From: Clostridiales bacterium UBA1380
GTDB taxonomy: Bacteria; Bacillota; Clostridia; Oscillospirales; CAG-272
Reading direction: 5' to 3'
DNA length: 12,223 nucleotides
Assembly: GCA_002305445.1 (NCBI GenBank)
Contig: DBRA01000056.1
Coordinates: 8,846-21,068, forward strand
Each line of letters starts with the position of its first letter. Within the stretch, counting starts at the first letter, position 1. Below are positions 1-7,700 of the stretch, one piece after another. The notes beneath the pieces were generated by a model. That model made no database searches. It saw nothing but the letters and a program-made list of their open reading frames with translations, and was not told where the DNA came from. A program made the translations under genes and the position numbers.

Positions 1-14
1 AAAGAGCGCTGTGT

Positions 15-20
15 TATAAT
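15..20 (+). promoter_or_regulatory. Probable -10 box of the rpsO promoter
   Basis: A perfect TATAAT lies about 139 bases before the rpsO start codon. A -35 box at the usual 17-base spacing would fall outside the window, so only half of the promoter can be seen. If it is used, transcription would begin near base 27 and give a leader of about 130 bases that includes the hairpin at 60-88. The box stands out in otherwise GC-rich sequence, but a lone hexamer is modest evidence. Confidence 0.5.
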
Positions 21-59
21 ATTCGTTGTCGGTTATCGGCAGCCCCGTGCGCGGAGTAT

Positions 60-88
60 CGGCCGCGGGCGAAAGCCCCGCGCGGCCG
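60..88 (+). promoter_or_regulatory. GC-rich hairpin with GAAA tetraloop in the rpsO leader
   Basis: Bases 60-66 (CGGCCGC) pair with 82-88 (GCGGCCG). Bases 67-70 (GGGC) pair with 75-78 (GCCC) around a GAAA (GNRA-type) tetraloop at 71-74, leaving a three-base bulge at 79-81. No T-run follows, so it is not an intrinsic terminator. S15 is known to repress its own mRNA through structured leaders in several bacteria, and those structures differ between lineages. This hairpin sits where such an operator would be. The autoregulatory role is inference from position and structure. Confidence 0.45.
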
Positions 89-158
89 CTCACCTTGGGA
101 CCGCGGAGCGGAGTCGCTTGAGTTCCGGCGCAATATATTTATATGAAAGGTGAAACAG

Positions 159-422
159 ATGCAGAAGGAAGAAAAGGCTGCGATAATTGAAAAATATCGC
201 ATCAACGAGACTGACACGGGCTCTCCCGAGGTGCAGATCGCGGTTCTTACAGCGCGCATTAACAACCTCACGGAGCACCTCAAGCAGAACAACAAGGACC
301 ACCACAGCCGCAGAGGTCTTCTTAAGATGGTCGGCCACCGCCGCAATCTTTTAAACTACCTTGCGAAGAAGGACATCGAGCGTTACCGCGCGATCATCGA
401 AAAGCTCGGAATCAGAAAGTAA
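159..422 (+). CDS. rpsO: 30S ribosomal protein S15
   Basis: This 87-residue protein is the small-subunit protein S15, a primary binder of the 16S rRNA central domain that helps assemble the 30S platform. The sequence is recognisable throughout. GSPEVQIAVLTARI occupies about residues 20-33, and the family signature runs from LTEHLKQNNKDHHSRRGLL through KMVGHRRNLLNYL at about residues 36-67. The length matches the usual 87-89 residues. ATG 159 is preferred because AAAGG at 146-150 lies eight bases upstream and the protein then begins with the family-typical MQKEEK. An in-frame GTG at 150 would overlap that ribosome site and add only three residues. The gene has its own probable promoter, a structured leader and a terminator, so it is probably monocistronic although pnp follows. 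It can also carry autoregulation, as S15 mRNAs do elsewhere. Confidence 0.98.
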   Translation: MQKEEKAAIIEKYRINETDTGSPEVQIAVLTARINNLTEHLKQNNKDHHSRRGLLKMVGHRRNLLNYLAKKDIERYRAIIEKLGIRK

Positions 423-433
423 TATCTCTCATG

Positions 434-478
434 ACGGCGGAGAGCGGGAGCCACCCTCCCGCCCCCGCCGTTATTATT
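434..478 (+). terminator. Intrinsic terminator after rpsO
   Basis: A two-part stem starts 11 bases past the rpsO stop. ACGGCGG (434-440) pairs with CCGCCGT (465-471), and GCGGGAG (444-450) pairs with CTCCCGC (456-462). The loop is five bases, with a small asymmetric internal loop between the two parts. It is followed by TTATTATT, a T-rich but interrupted tail. The stem is very stable. The imperfect T-run suggests some read-through into pnp is possible. Confidence 0.75.
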
Positions 479-611
479 CCCGGGGCAAAATCTCTCCCCG
501 TCGAGCGATTTTTTGCGGCTTTTCGCGCCGCGCGGCGCATAAGCGGCAAATTATTAACCATGTTAATTATACCCCCTTGAAGGGAATTTACGCCGCCTTC
601 CCGTATTAGCC

Positions 612-656
612 ATTAAAAAGGCGCCGGAGCAAATTAGGCTCCGACTACTTTTTAAT
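612..656 (+). promoter_or_regulatory. Symmetric A/T-flanked hairpin in the pnp leader
   Basis: ATTAAAAAG (612-620) is exactly complementary to CTTTTTAAT (648-656). Inside it CGGAGC (625-630) pairs with GCTCCG (638-643) around the seven-base loop AAATTAG, with a 4/4 internal loop between the two stems. It ends 49 bases before the pnp start. With an A-run on one side and a T-run on the other it could stop transcription in both directions or attenuate pnp. As RNA it is a long stem-loop of the sort that mediates PNPase self-control in E. coli, where RNase III cuts a pnp leader hairpin and PNPase then destabilises the message. The structure is seen; the function is inferred. Confidence 0.5.
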
Positions 657-695
657 CGCTAACCGGCGAGGCGGTAGTAACCGAAATTTTTATAC

Positions 696-700
696 GGAGG
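696..700 (+). promoter_or_regulatory. Shine-Dalgarno site of pnp
   Basis: GGAGG lies five bases before ATG 706. It is one of the strongest ribosome-binding sites in the window and fixes the pnp start. Confidence 0.85.
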
Positions 701-705
701 AAAAC

Positions 706-2808
706 ATGTTCGAAAACAGAAAACTGTATGAAACAACACTCGCCGGCCGTCCGCTTTCGATCGAAACGGGCAAGATGGCGCAGCTCGCCAACGGTTCGTG
801 CCTCGTCCGCTACGGCGACACCGCCATCCTCGCGACAGCTACCGCTTCCGCGCGTCCGCGCGACGGAATCGACTTTCTGCCGCTGTCCGTCGACTACGAG
901 GAGCGCCTCTACGCGCGCGGCAAGATTCCCGGCTCCTTTATGCGCCGCGAAGGCCGCCCGTCCGAAAAGGCCATCCTGACCTCCCGCGTCATCGACCGCC
1001 CGATACGCCCGCTCTTCCCGAAGGACCTGCGCAACGACGTCGTGCTCTCCATGATGGTGCTGTCGGTCGACCTCGACTGCTCGCCCGAAATCGCCGCGAT
1101 GATAGGCGCATCCTGCGCGCTCGCGATCTCCGATATACCGTGGAACGGCCCGATAGGCGGTGTTATGGTCGGCATGGTCGACGGCAAGTACGTCATCAAC
1201 CCGACCGAGGCGCAGAGAGAGGTCTCCGACCTCGAGCTGACCGTCGCCGGCACGTCCGAAAAAGTCGTAATGATCGAAGCCGGCGCGAAGGAAGTGTCCG
1301 ACGAGGACATGTTCGGCGCCATCATGCTCGGCCACGAATATATCAAGCAGATCGTATCGTTCATCAAAGGCATCGTCGCCGAGATCGGCCGTCCGAAGTT
1401 CGAGTACGAGTCGGGCGACGTCGATCCCGCGCTCTTCGAAGCCGTATTCAACAAGTATGAGGAGCGCATCAAGGCCGCGCTCGACACGGACGACAAAAAC
1501 GTACGCGACGAGCGCCTGAAGCCGATCGTCGACGACGTCTACGCCGAATACGCGGACAACGAGAATATCACGACCGCGATACTCGACGAGGTGCTCTACA
1601 AGGTTCAGAAAAAGATCGTCCGCCACTGGCTGCTTGTCGACCAGAAGCGCGTCGACGGCCGCAAGATGGACGAGATCCGCCCGCTCGCAGCCGAAGTCGG
1701 CCTCTTCTCCCGCACCCACGGCTCAGCCATGTTCACCCGCGGACAGACGCAGGTGCTCACGCTCGCGACGCTCGGCACGATAAGCGAGGCGCAGAACCTC
1801 GACGGCATCGACAGCGAGGAAACGAAGCGCTATATGCACCACTACAACATGCCGCCGTACTCCGTCGGCGAAGCCAGAGCTGCGCGCAGCCCCGGCCGCC
1901 GCGAAATCGGCCACGGCGCGCTCGCGGAGAGAGCGCTCCTGCCCGTGATTCCGTCCGTTGAGGAGTTCCCCTACTCTATCCGTCTTGTGTCCGAGGTCAT
2001 CTCGTCGAACGGCTCGACCTCGCAGGCGTCCGTCTGCGGCTCGACGCTCGCCCTTATGGATGCGGGCGTGCCGATCAAGGCGCCCGTCGCCGGCATCTCC
2101 TGCGGCCTTATTTCCGAAGGCGACCGCTTCATGACCATGATCGACATCCAGGGTCTCGAGGACTTCTACGGCGACATGGACTTCAAGGTAGCCGGCACGC
2201 ACAAGGGCATCACCGCCATTCAGATGGACCTCAAGATCGACGGCCTAACGCCCGAAATCATCCGCGAGGCGCTCGAGGTCACGCATGCCGGCCGCGACTA
2301 TATCATCGACGACGTAATACTCAAGGCGATTCCCGCGCCGCGCGACCACGTCTCCAAGTACGCACCGAAGATGCTCACCATGCACATCAACCCCGACAAG
2401 ATCCGCGAAGTCATCGGCTCCGGCGGCAAGGTCATCCAGAAGATCGTAGCCGACACCGGCGCGAAGATCGACATCGAGGACGACGGCTCCGTCTTCATCT
2501 CCGCCATCGAGCAGGAGTCCATCGACGCCGCGCAGAGAATCATCGCCGGCATCGTGTTCGAGCCCGAGATCGGCGCCATCTACAAGGGCAAGGTCACGCG
2601 CGTCATACCGATCGGCGCGTTCGTCGAATTCGCGCCCGGCAAGGAAGGCCTCGTCCACATCAGCAAGCTCGACTCCAAGCGCACCGAAAAGGTCGAGGAC
2701 GTCTGCGACGTCGGGGACGAGATCCTCGTCAAATACCTCGGCACCGACGAAAAGGGCCGCATGAACCTCTCCCGCCGCGACGCTCTCGCGGAGATCGAAA
2801 AACAGTAA
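706..2808 (+). CDS. pnp: Polyribonucleotide nucleotidyltransferase (PNPase)
   Basis: This cytoplasmic 3'-to-5' phosphorolytic exoribonuclease degrades mRNA to nucleoside diphosphates and can also add tails. It works as a trimer and often associates with the RNA degradosome. The 700 residues show the full family layout: an RNase PH-like domain (about 10-145), a helical linker, a second RNase PH-like domain (about 310-545), a KH domain (about 553-612) with the GSGGK loop at 571-575, and an S1 domain (about 622-692) containing GAFVEF and GLVHIS. The RNA-binding FMRREGR stretch is at 78-84. The catalytic Asp pair falls at D486 and D492 in EDFYGDMDFK, the numbering known from the E. coli enzyme. 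The protein ends just after S1, without the extra tail of some homologues. Its leader hairpin (612-656) is a candidate for self-regulation, and a strong terminator closes the unit. Confidence 0.98.
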   Translation: MFENRKLYETTLAGRPLSIETGKMAQLANGSCLVRYGDTAILATATASARPRDGIDFLPLSVDYEERLYARGKIPGSFMRREGRPSEKAILTSRVIDRPIRPLFPKDLRNDVVLSMMVLSVDLDCSPEIAAMIGASCALAISDIPWNGPIGGVMVGMVDGKYVINPTEAQREVSDLELTVAGTSEKVVMIEAGAKEVSDEDMFGAIMLGHEYIKQIVSFIKGIVAEIGRPKFEYESGDVDPALFEAVFNKYEERIKAALDTDDKNVRDERLKPIVDDVYAEYADNENITTAILDEVLYKVQKKIVRHWLLVDQKRVDGRKMDEIRPLAAEVGLFSRTHGSAMFTRGQTQVLTLATLGTISEAQNLDGIDSEETKRYMHHYNMPPYSVGEARAARSPGRREIGHGALAERALLPVIPSVEEFPYSIRLVSEVISSNGSTSQASVCGSTLALMDAGVPIKAPVAGISCGLISEGDRFMTMIDIQGLEDFYGDMDFKVAGTHKGITAIQMDLKIDGLTPEIIREALEVTHAGRDYIIDDVILKAIPAPRDHVSKYAPKMLTMHINPDKIREVIGSGGKVIQKIVADTGAKIDIEDDGSVFISAIEQESIDAAQRIIAGIVFEPEIGAIYKGKVTRVIPIGAFVEFAPGKEGLVHISKLDSKRTEKVEDVCDVGDEILVKYLGTDEKGRMNLSRRDALAEIEKQ

Positions 2809-2824
2809 AGCATAACGTTCAAAG

Positions 2825-2859
2825 GGCGCCGTAAGCTTCAGGCCGACGGCGCCTTTTTT
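2825..2859 (+). terminator. Strong intrinsic terminator after pnp
   Basis: GGCGCCGT (2825-2832) pairs with ACGGCGCC (2846-2853) around a 13-base loop, and six T residues (2854-2859) follow at once. It lies 16 bases beyond the pnp stop codon. This is the clearest terminator in the window and isolates pnp from the mannosidase unit. Confidence 0.92.
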
Positions 2860-2921
2860 GCCGTTTCTATATAATTATTTTTCCGTATTTGCCCGCGCCG
2901 CTTCTATAATTTTCATTATTC

Positions 2922-2950
2922 TTGTAATAGCGGAGCTTTGATGATATAAT
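2922..2950 (+). promoter_or_regulatory. Sigma-70-type promoter of the mannosidase gene
   Basis: TTGTAA (2922-2927, four of six matches to TTGACA) and a perfect TATAAT (2945-2950) are separated by exactly 17 bases. Transcription would start near 2957, leaving a leader of about 34 bases that includes the GGGAG ribosome site at 2980-2984, six bases before ATG 2991. A second TATAAT at 2905-2910 lacks a recognisable -35 partner. I see no convincing operator or catabolite-repression box. Confidence 0.72.
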
Positions 2951-2990
2951 AAGCGTGTGTAAAATAAAGTGAATAAAACGGGAGAACGCC

Positions 2991-5900
2991 ATGCATTACG
3001 AAGCTTATACGTCGCGCACGATCGGAAAGCTGAAGAATCTTGTCGAACACTACGGCAGACTTATATTTGTTCCGGTCGGTACGCTTGACGGCGCGGTCTG
3101 CGCCGAAACGAAGGAGCACCTCCGCTCGCCGGACGAGGTCGGCGCGTGGGAGCCGCTCGAGGCCGGCAGGCGCTGGGGCGGCGAATGGGGCAACCTCTGG
3201 ATAAAGGGCAGCGTCCGCGCGCCCGCATCCGCCGCGGGCAAAAAGCTGTACGCGCTGCCTAAGACAGGCGCCTCCGAGATCCTCTGCTTCAGAGACGGAA
3301 GCCCGTGCGGGCTGATCAACTCGAAAAACGACTTTGTCGGCGGCAACCACGCCGCGTGCCTCGTCACCGCGAATGCGGCGGACGGCGAGACGCACGAAAT
3401 GGCGTTCGAGTGCTATGCCGGCCACTTCTGCGCCGGTTCGTCCCCCTTTGACAATTACGGACGCGACAGCGCGCCCGACTCCGACTTCGCCCGCACGTTC
3501 GACAGCATCACGGTCGCATACATGGACGAAGAAATGAAGGACTTCGTGTTCGACCTGCGCACGGTGATCCAGCTTTCGCAGCTGCCCGACGACATCGCGC
3601 TGCGCGGCATCGCGCGCGACGCGCTCGACGCCGTCTACGGTGAGCTGGCGCTTTATCCGCTGCACTATACCGACGCCGAGCTGCGCGAAGCCGCGTACAA
3701 GTGCCGCGCGCTGCTCGCGCCCGCGCTCGAGAAGGCCGCGCCCGAGGAGAGCCGCGGCTTCGTCGCGCTGACCGGCCACTCGCACATGGACACTGCGTGG
3801 CTGTGGCCCGTCGCCGAGACCGTCCGCAAGTGCGCGCGCACGTATTCAGAGGCGCTCGACCTGATGGACGTCTATCCCGAGTACCGCTTCATCCAGTCGT
3901 CGGCGCTTCATGCCGACTGGATGCGCCGCTACTACCCCGATATATTCGAGCGCATGAAAAAGCGCGTCGCCGAGGGCCGCTACGAGCCGAACGGCGCCGT
4001 CTGGGTCGAGTGCGACTGCAACATCACGTCCGGCGAGCTTATGGCGCGCCAGTTCATCTACGGCCAGCGCTTCACGCGCGAGCATTTCGGCTACACCTCC
4101 GACGCGTTCTGGCTGCCCGACACATTCGGATATAACTCCGCGATTCCGCAAATAATGAAGCTTGCGGGCGTCAAATACTTCCTCACGACGAAGATCGGCT
4201 GGAACGACCTCAACCGCTTCCCGTGCGAGTCATTCCTGTGGCGCGGCATGGACGGCACCGAGGTGCTGACGCACTTCTTCGTGACGCACTGCTACCCCGA
4301 TCCCGAAACAATCCACAACGCTGTCGCGGCGCTGCAGAACAAGCGCGACGACGACAGCCGCCTCGCGGCGTTCGGCTACGGCGACGGCGGCGGCGGCCCG
4401 ACCTACGGTATGATCGAATCCGCCCGCAGGACGATGGGGCTGCCGGGTCTGCCCGAGACAGAGTACATGAGCGTCTCCGACTACATGAAGCGCCTTGAAA
4501 AGAAGAGCGACCGCCTGCCGGTCTACGACGGCGAGCTCTACCTCGAGCTGCACCGCGGCACGCTGACGCAGATGCACGACATAAAGCGCAACAACCGCAA
4601 GGCGGAGTTCGCGCTGCGCGACATGGAGTTCATGAACGTCTACGCCGGAGCGCCCGAAAACGAGCGCACCGACGAATTGTATAAGACGCTGCTCATGAAC
4701 CAGTTCCACGACATTCTGCCCGGCACGTCTCTTACCTGCGTCAACGATCTGGCGCGCAAAGAAGTCACCGGGGTCATAAACGACGCTGCCGCCATCGCGC
4801 GCGGCTACGGCGAGAGCATGACCGACGGCGACGAGAACTATATCACGCTCTACAACACGCTCGGCCACGACCGCTCCGACGCTGTCGTCATCGAAGGCGA
4901 AATCGCCGACGTCGAGGGCGGCGCGTGCCAGACATACACCGATCCGGCGGGCCGCACCGTCACCGCGATAACGGGGCTGCACATACCCGCGCTCGGCGCG
5001 CGCACCGTCGCTTTAAAGGAAACGGGCGTCGTCTACGAGAGCCCGTTCGCCGAGGGCGGCGACACGCTCGAGACGCCGTATTACAGCGTCCGCTTCGCGC
5101 CCGACGGCACGATCGAGTCGCTCTACGACAAGTCCGCGCGCCGCGAGGTGCGCGACGGCGGCGACACGCTGCCGCTCGGCACGTTCCTCTTCGGCGAGGA
5201 CGTACCGCGTTCGTGGGACAACTGGGACATCGACTCCGACATCGATCTTAAGCTGCGCCCCTCCGCGCGGCTGCTGTCGCGCGAGACCGTCTCCGACGGC
5301 GCGGTCGAGCACCGCATCCGCTGCGTGTACGCGCTCGGCAGAAAGACGACAGTAACGGTCGACCAGGTGTTCTACGCCACGAGCCGCCGCATCGACTTCC
5401 ATGCCGTCGCCGACTGGCATGAGAAGCACAGCCTGCTCAAGGTCGCGTTCGACGTCGACGTCAAGGCCTCGTTCGCGAAGAACGAGATACAGTTCGGCTC
5501 GATCGACCGCCCCACGACGCGCAATAACTCGCTCGAGGCGGCGCGCTTCGAGGTCTGCAACCACAAGTGGACCGACATGTCCGAGACGCGCTACGGCGTC
5601 GCGCTCCTCAACGACTGCAAGTACGGCATCAGCGTCGAGGGTTCGCGCATGGCGCTGACGCTGCACCGCTCCGGCTGCCGCCCCGACGTCACGGGCGACG
5701 AGGGCGTACACGAGATGACATGGTCGCTGCTGCCGCACACGGGCGCGTGGAGCGCCGAGAACGTCGTGCGCCCCGCGTACGAGCTGAACGTCCCCTGCGT
5801 CGCTGTGCGCGGCGCGTTGAAGGGCGCCCACGTCCCGCTTCTGTCGCTCGACGCGCCGAACGTCATCGTCGAGGCAGTCAAATGCGCCTACGATGTCGAA

Positions 5901-6092
5901 GGCGCTTACGTCGTGCGTCTTTACGAATGCGAGCGCACGCGCACGAACTGCACCGTCACGTTCGGCCGCCCCGTCAGCACCGTTTCGGAGACGAACCTCC
6001 TCGAAGAGGAACTTTCCGCACTTAAAGTAAACGACAACTCCGTCTCGCTCGAGTTTGCGCCGTTTGAGATAAAGACGCTGCTCGTAAAATAA
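2991..6092 (+). CDS. GH38-family alpha-mannosidase
   Basis: This 1033-residue enzyme should hydrolyse terminal alpha-linked mannose, probably from N-glycan or mannan fragments. Family 38 enzymes are zinc-dependent retaining glycosidases. An N-terminal beta-rich region covers about 1-250 and the catalytic barrel about 255-530. HSHMDTAWLW supplies the zinc ligands H265 and D267. WLPDTFGYN carries D377, the expected nucleophile and zinc ligand. HRGT holds H521, matching the fourth zinc ligand. GDGGGGPT has D465, a conserved Asp of bacterial members that may be the acid/base residue. A helical middle region (about 535-640) and a long beta-rich C-terminal part complete the usual length. There is no signal peptide, so the enzyme is probably cytoplasmic and acts on imported oligosaccharides. 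ATG 2991 follows GGGAG by six bases. PHP and HD genes lie closely downstream. The exact linkage specificity cannot be read from the sequence. Confidence 0.93.
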   Translation: MHYEAYTSRTIGKLKNLVEHYGRLIFVPVGTLDGAVCAETKEHLRSPDEVGAWEPLEAGRRWGGEWGNLWIKGSVRAPASAAGKKLYALPKTGASEILCFRDGSPCGLINSKNDFVGGNHAACLVTANAADGETHEMAFECYAGHFCAGSSPFDNYGRDSAPDSDFARTFDSITVAYMDEEMKDFVFDLRTVIQLSQLPDDIALRGIARDALDAVYGELALYPLHYTDAELREAAYKCRALLAPALEKAAPEESRGFVALTGHSHMDTAWLWPVAETVRKCARTYSEALDLMDVYPEYRFIQSSALHADWMRRYYPDIFERMKKRVAEGRYEPNGAVWVECDCNITSGELMARQFIYGQRFTREHFGYTSDAFWLPDTFGYNSAIPQIMKLAGVKYFLTTKIGWNDLNRFPCESFLWRGMDGTEVLTHFFVTHCYPDPETIHNAVAALQNKRDDDSRLAAFGYGDGGGGPTYGMIESARRTMGLPGLPETEYMSVSDYMKRLEKKSDRLPVYDGELYLELHRGTLTQMHDIKRNNRKAEFALRDMEFMNVYAGAPENERTDELYKTLLMNQFHDILPGTSLTCVNDLARKEVTGVINDAAAIARGYGESMTDGDENYITLYNTLGHDRSDAVVIEGEIADVEGGACQTYTDPAGRTVTAITGLHIPALGARTVALKETGVVYESPFAEGGDTLETPYYSVRFAPDGTIESLYDKSARREVRDGGDTLPLGTFLFGEDVPRSWDNWDIDSDIDLKLRPSARLLSRETVSDGAVEHRIRCVYALGRKTTVTVDQVFYATSRRIDFHAVADWHEKHSLLKVAFDVDVKASFAKNEIQFGSIDRPTTRNNSLEAARFEVCNHKWTDMSETRYGVALLNDCKYGISVEGSRMALTLHRSGCRPDVTGDEGVHEMTWSLLPHTGAWSAENVVRPAYELNVPCVAVRGALKGAHVPLLSLDAPNVIVEAVKCAYDVEGAYVVRLYECERTRTNCTVTFGRPVSTVSETNLLEEELSALKVNDNSVSLEFAPFEIKTLLVK

Positions 6093-6149
6093 ACAATGCG
6101 CCGGTACGTGCGTAAATTTATATAAAAATATAAAAGAAAGCGAAAACAG

Positions 6150-6854
6150 ATGTATAAAACCGAGCTGCACGCGCACAGCTGCGACGTCTCGCTGTGCGCC
6201 AACGCTCCGGCGGAGCATATCGTTGAAAAGTATATCGCCGCCGGTTATGACGCCATCGTACTGTCGAATCACTTCAACTACGACACCTTCCGCGGCCGCA
6301 TAAAGGACATCCCGTTCGACGCGGAGCACAAAGCCGAATACTGGCGCCGGATGGTGGACCTTTTCTGGTACGGGATCGAGCATCTCGAGCGCGCCGCGTC
6401 CGATTCGTCGCTTCATGTGATACCCGGCATCGAGATACGCTTCAACGAGAATTTTAACGACTACCTCTGCTACGGCATAACGCGCGAGTTCATGTACGAC
6501 AACCCCGACATGCTCGACATCGGCTCGCGCAGGTTTGTCGAGCGCAGCCGCGCGGCCGGCATGCTCTTCTTCCAGGCGCATCCGTTCCGCTACGGAATGA
6601 CTACGAAAAACCCGAAGGAGCTTGACGGCGTCGAGATATACAACGGCCACCCGTGGCACAACTCGAACAACGACATCGCCGAAGCGTGGGCGAAGAAGCA
6701 CCGCCTTCTCTGGTCGTGCGGCACCGACCACCACGACCTCTCCCATCCGGCGACGAGCGGCATCCTGACCGACGAGCCTGTTAGGGACAACGAGACGCTT
6801 TTAAAGGTTCTGCGTGAGCAGAACTTCGAAATCGTCCGCGGGCTCGACAAATAA
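6150..6854 (+). CDS. PHP-domain metallophosphoesterase
   Basis: This 234-residue protein is a stand-alone PHP domain, a fold whose members mostly hydrolyse phosphate esters using two or three metal ions. The metal-binding motifs appear in the expected order: ELHAHS (H7, H9), SNHF (H41), GIEI (E95), QAHPF (H144) and GTDHH (D193, H194 or H195). None of the core ligands seems to be missing. The protein lacks the polymerase or histidinol-phosphatase context that would name a substrate. Relatives include small nucleotide phosphatases and RNA exonucleases, so the substrate is unknown. The gene starts 57 bases after the mannosidase stop. Its ribosome site (AGAAAG, about 6133-6138) is weak, and no terminator separates the two genes, so co-transcription is likely. 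The 57-base gap is AT-rich and could instead hold a weak promoter of its own. Confidence 0.88.
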   Translation: MYKTELHAHSCDVSLCANAPAEHIVEKYIAAGYDAIVLSNHFNYDTFRGRIKDIPFDAEHKAEYWRRMVDLFWYGIEHLERAASDSSLHVIPGIEIRFNENFNDYLCYGITREFMYDNPDMLDIGSRRFVERSRAAGMLFFQAHPFRYGMTTKNPKELDGVEIYNGHPWHNSNNDIAEAWAKKHRLLWSCGTDHHDLSHPATSGILTDEPVRDNETLLKVLREQNFEIVRGLDK

Positions 6855-6882
6855 AGGAAAGGCGAAACCGTTTTTAACTAAG

Positions 6883-7542
6883 ATGATAACCTATTCGGAC
6901 GTCCGTGCGTCGGAAGCGATACGCGTCTACATCAAAAAAGCCGACGAAGCGCTCGCGGCGATGGGCTACACCGAGCACAGCCTGGCGCACGTCGGCAGGG
7001 TGGCTCAGAAGGCCGCGTACATCCTCGAGACGCTCGGCTATCCCGGGCGCGACGCGGAGCTCGCGCGAATCGCCGGCCATCTGCACGATATGGGCAACCT
7101 CGTCAACCGGACCGACCACGCGCAATCCGGCGCCGTTATGGCGTTCCGCATCCTCGACAATATGGGCGCGTCGCCCGAGGATATCGCGATCATCGTATCG
7201 GCGATTGGCAACCACGACGAATCGACGGCGGTGCCGGTCAACGCGATCGCCGCCGCGCTCATTCTCGCCGACAAGTCCGACGTGCGGCGCAGCCGCGTCC
7301 GCAACCGCGACATCTCGTCGTTCGATATCCACGACCGGGTCAACTACTCGGTCACGTCGAGCGACCTTATAATATCGGACGACAAAAAGACGATAACGCT
7401 GACACTGGAGCTTGACACGTCGCTCTGCCCCGTTATGGACTATTTCGAAATCTTCATGGGGCGCATGATACTCTGCCGCAAAGCTGCGGCTAAGCTGGGG
7501 CTGACCTTCGCGCTCGTCGCGAACGGCCAGAAGCTGCTGTAA
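6883..7542 (+). CDS. HD-domain phosphohydrolase
   Basis: This 219-residue protein carries an HD domain, a metal-dependent phosphohydrolase fold. Visible residues are H36 (HSLAH), the HD pair H68-D69 in GHLHDMGN, H79 in TDHAQSG, H111-D112 in GNHDE, and D130 in LILADKSD. The region VRRSRVRNRDI followed by FDIHDRVNYSV is typical of a clostridial family usually annotated only as HD-domain protein; the substrate is unknown. Past the core (about residue 160 on) is a small beta-rich tail. The reading frame opens further upstream, with a GTG at 6814 inside the PHP gene. I chose ATG 6883 because the protein then begins MITYSDV, the start I recall for this family. AAAGGAAAGG at 6853-6862 is rather distant as a ribosome site. 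The gene begins 28 bases after the PHP stop, so the two are probably one operon and may act on related phosphorylated compounds (inference). Confidence 0.88.
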   Translation: MITYSDVRASEAIRVYIKKADEALAAMGYTEHSLAHVGRVAQKAAYILETLGYPGRDAELARIAGHLHDMGNLVNRTDHAQSGAVMAFRILDNMGASPEDIAIIVSAIGNHDESTAVPVNAIAAALILADKSDVRRSRVRNRDISSFDIHDRVNYSVTSSDLIISDDKKTITLTLELDTSLCPVMDYFEIFMGRMILCRKAAAKLGLTFALVANGQKLL

Positions 7543-7666
7543 GAAGCCGCGCCGGAATGTTTATACCGTATTACAGCGCGAAAGCAAGAACCGAGTGTTT
7601 TATCGCTGCCCGCGGCAAGCAGACAGAGTAAGATATTCTATTTATCACCGTCGAAAAGCAAAATAC

Positions 7667-7678
7667 CGGATATATCCG
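7667..7678. promoter_or_regulatory. Perfect 12-base palindrome upstream of the sulfatase
   Basis: CGGATATATCCG is fully self-complementary and lies 37 bases before the sulfatase start. The size and position suit a dimeric repressor operator, but palindromes this short can arise by chance and I recognise no known consensus. The operator role is speculative. Confidence 0.25.
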
Positions 7679-7700
7679 TCTCCGCATCGCGGGGACGCGA

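Larger units (their letters stand above)
423..705 (+). other. rpsO-pnp intergenic region rich in inverted repeats
   Basis: These 283 bases hold no convincing gene. Besides the rpsO terminator and the pnp leader hairpin listed separately, there are two further inverted repeats. CGGGG (481-485) pairs with CCCCG (496-500) and is followed at 509-514 by a T6 run, possibly a second weak terminator. A perfect 14-base palindrome, GCGCCGCGCGGCGC, lies at 525-538. An AT-rich patch at 548-571 could hold the pnp promoter, but I cannot find a hexamer pair with good spacing. Confidence 0.6.

Noticed and set aside
560..580. Six-codon frame MLIIPP ending Pro-Pro-stop upstream of pnp, possibly a leader peptide
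   Set aside because: It has no ribosome-binding site, is very short, and no alternative attenuator pairing with it is evident.
652..1719. 355-codon open frame on the - strand opposite pnp
   Set aside because: It is antisense to conserved PNPase domains, has biased composition and no motif.
2935..2954. GCTT/AAGC dyad around the mannosidase -10 box as an operator
   Set aside because: The arms are only four bases and the rest is not symmetric, so chance is likely.
5013..6746. 577-codon open frame on the - strand opposite the mannosidase and PHP genes
   Set aside because: It lies wholly opposite genes with clear family motifs and is rich in Arg, Val, Ala and Asp, with no recognisable domain. 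GC-rich codon use on the + strand leaves few stops in this antisense frame.
6814..6882. Upstream GTG start for the HD protein overlapping the PHP gene
   Set aside because: AAAGG lies six bases before it, but the extra 23 residues are unlike the family, whose N-terminus fits ATG 6883.
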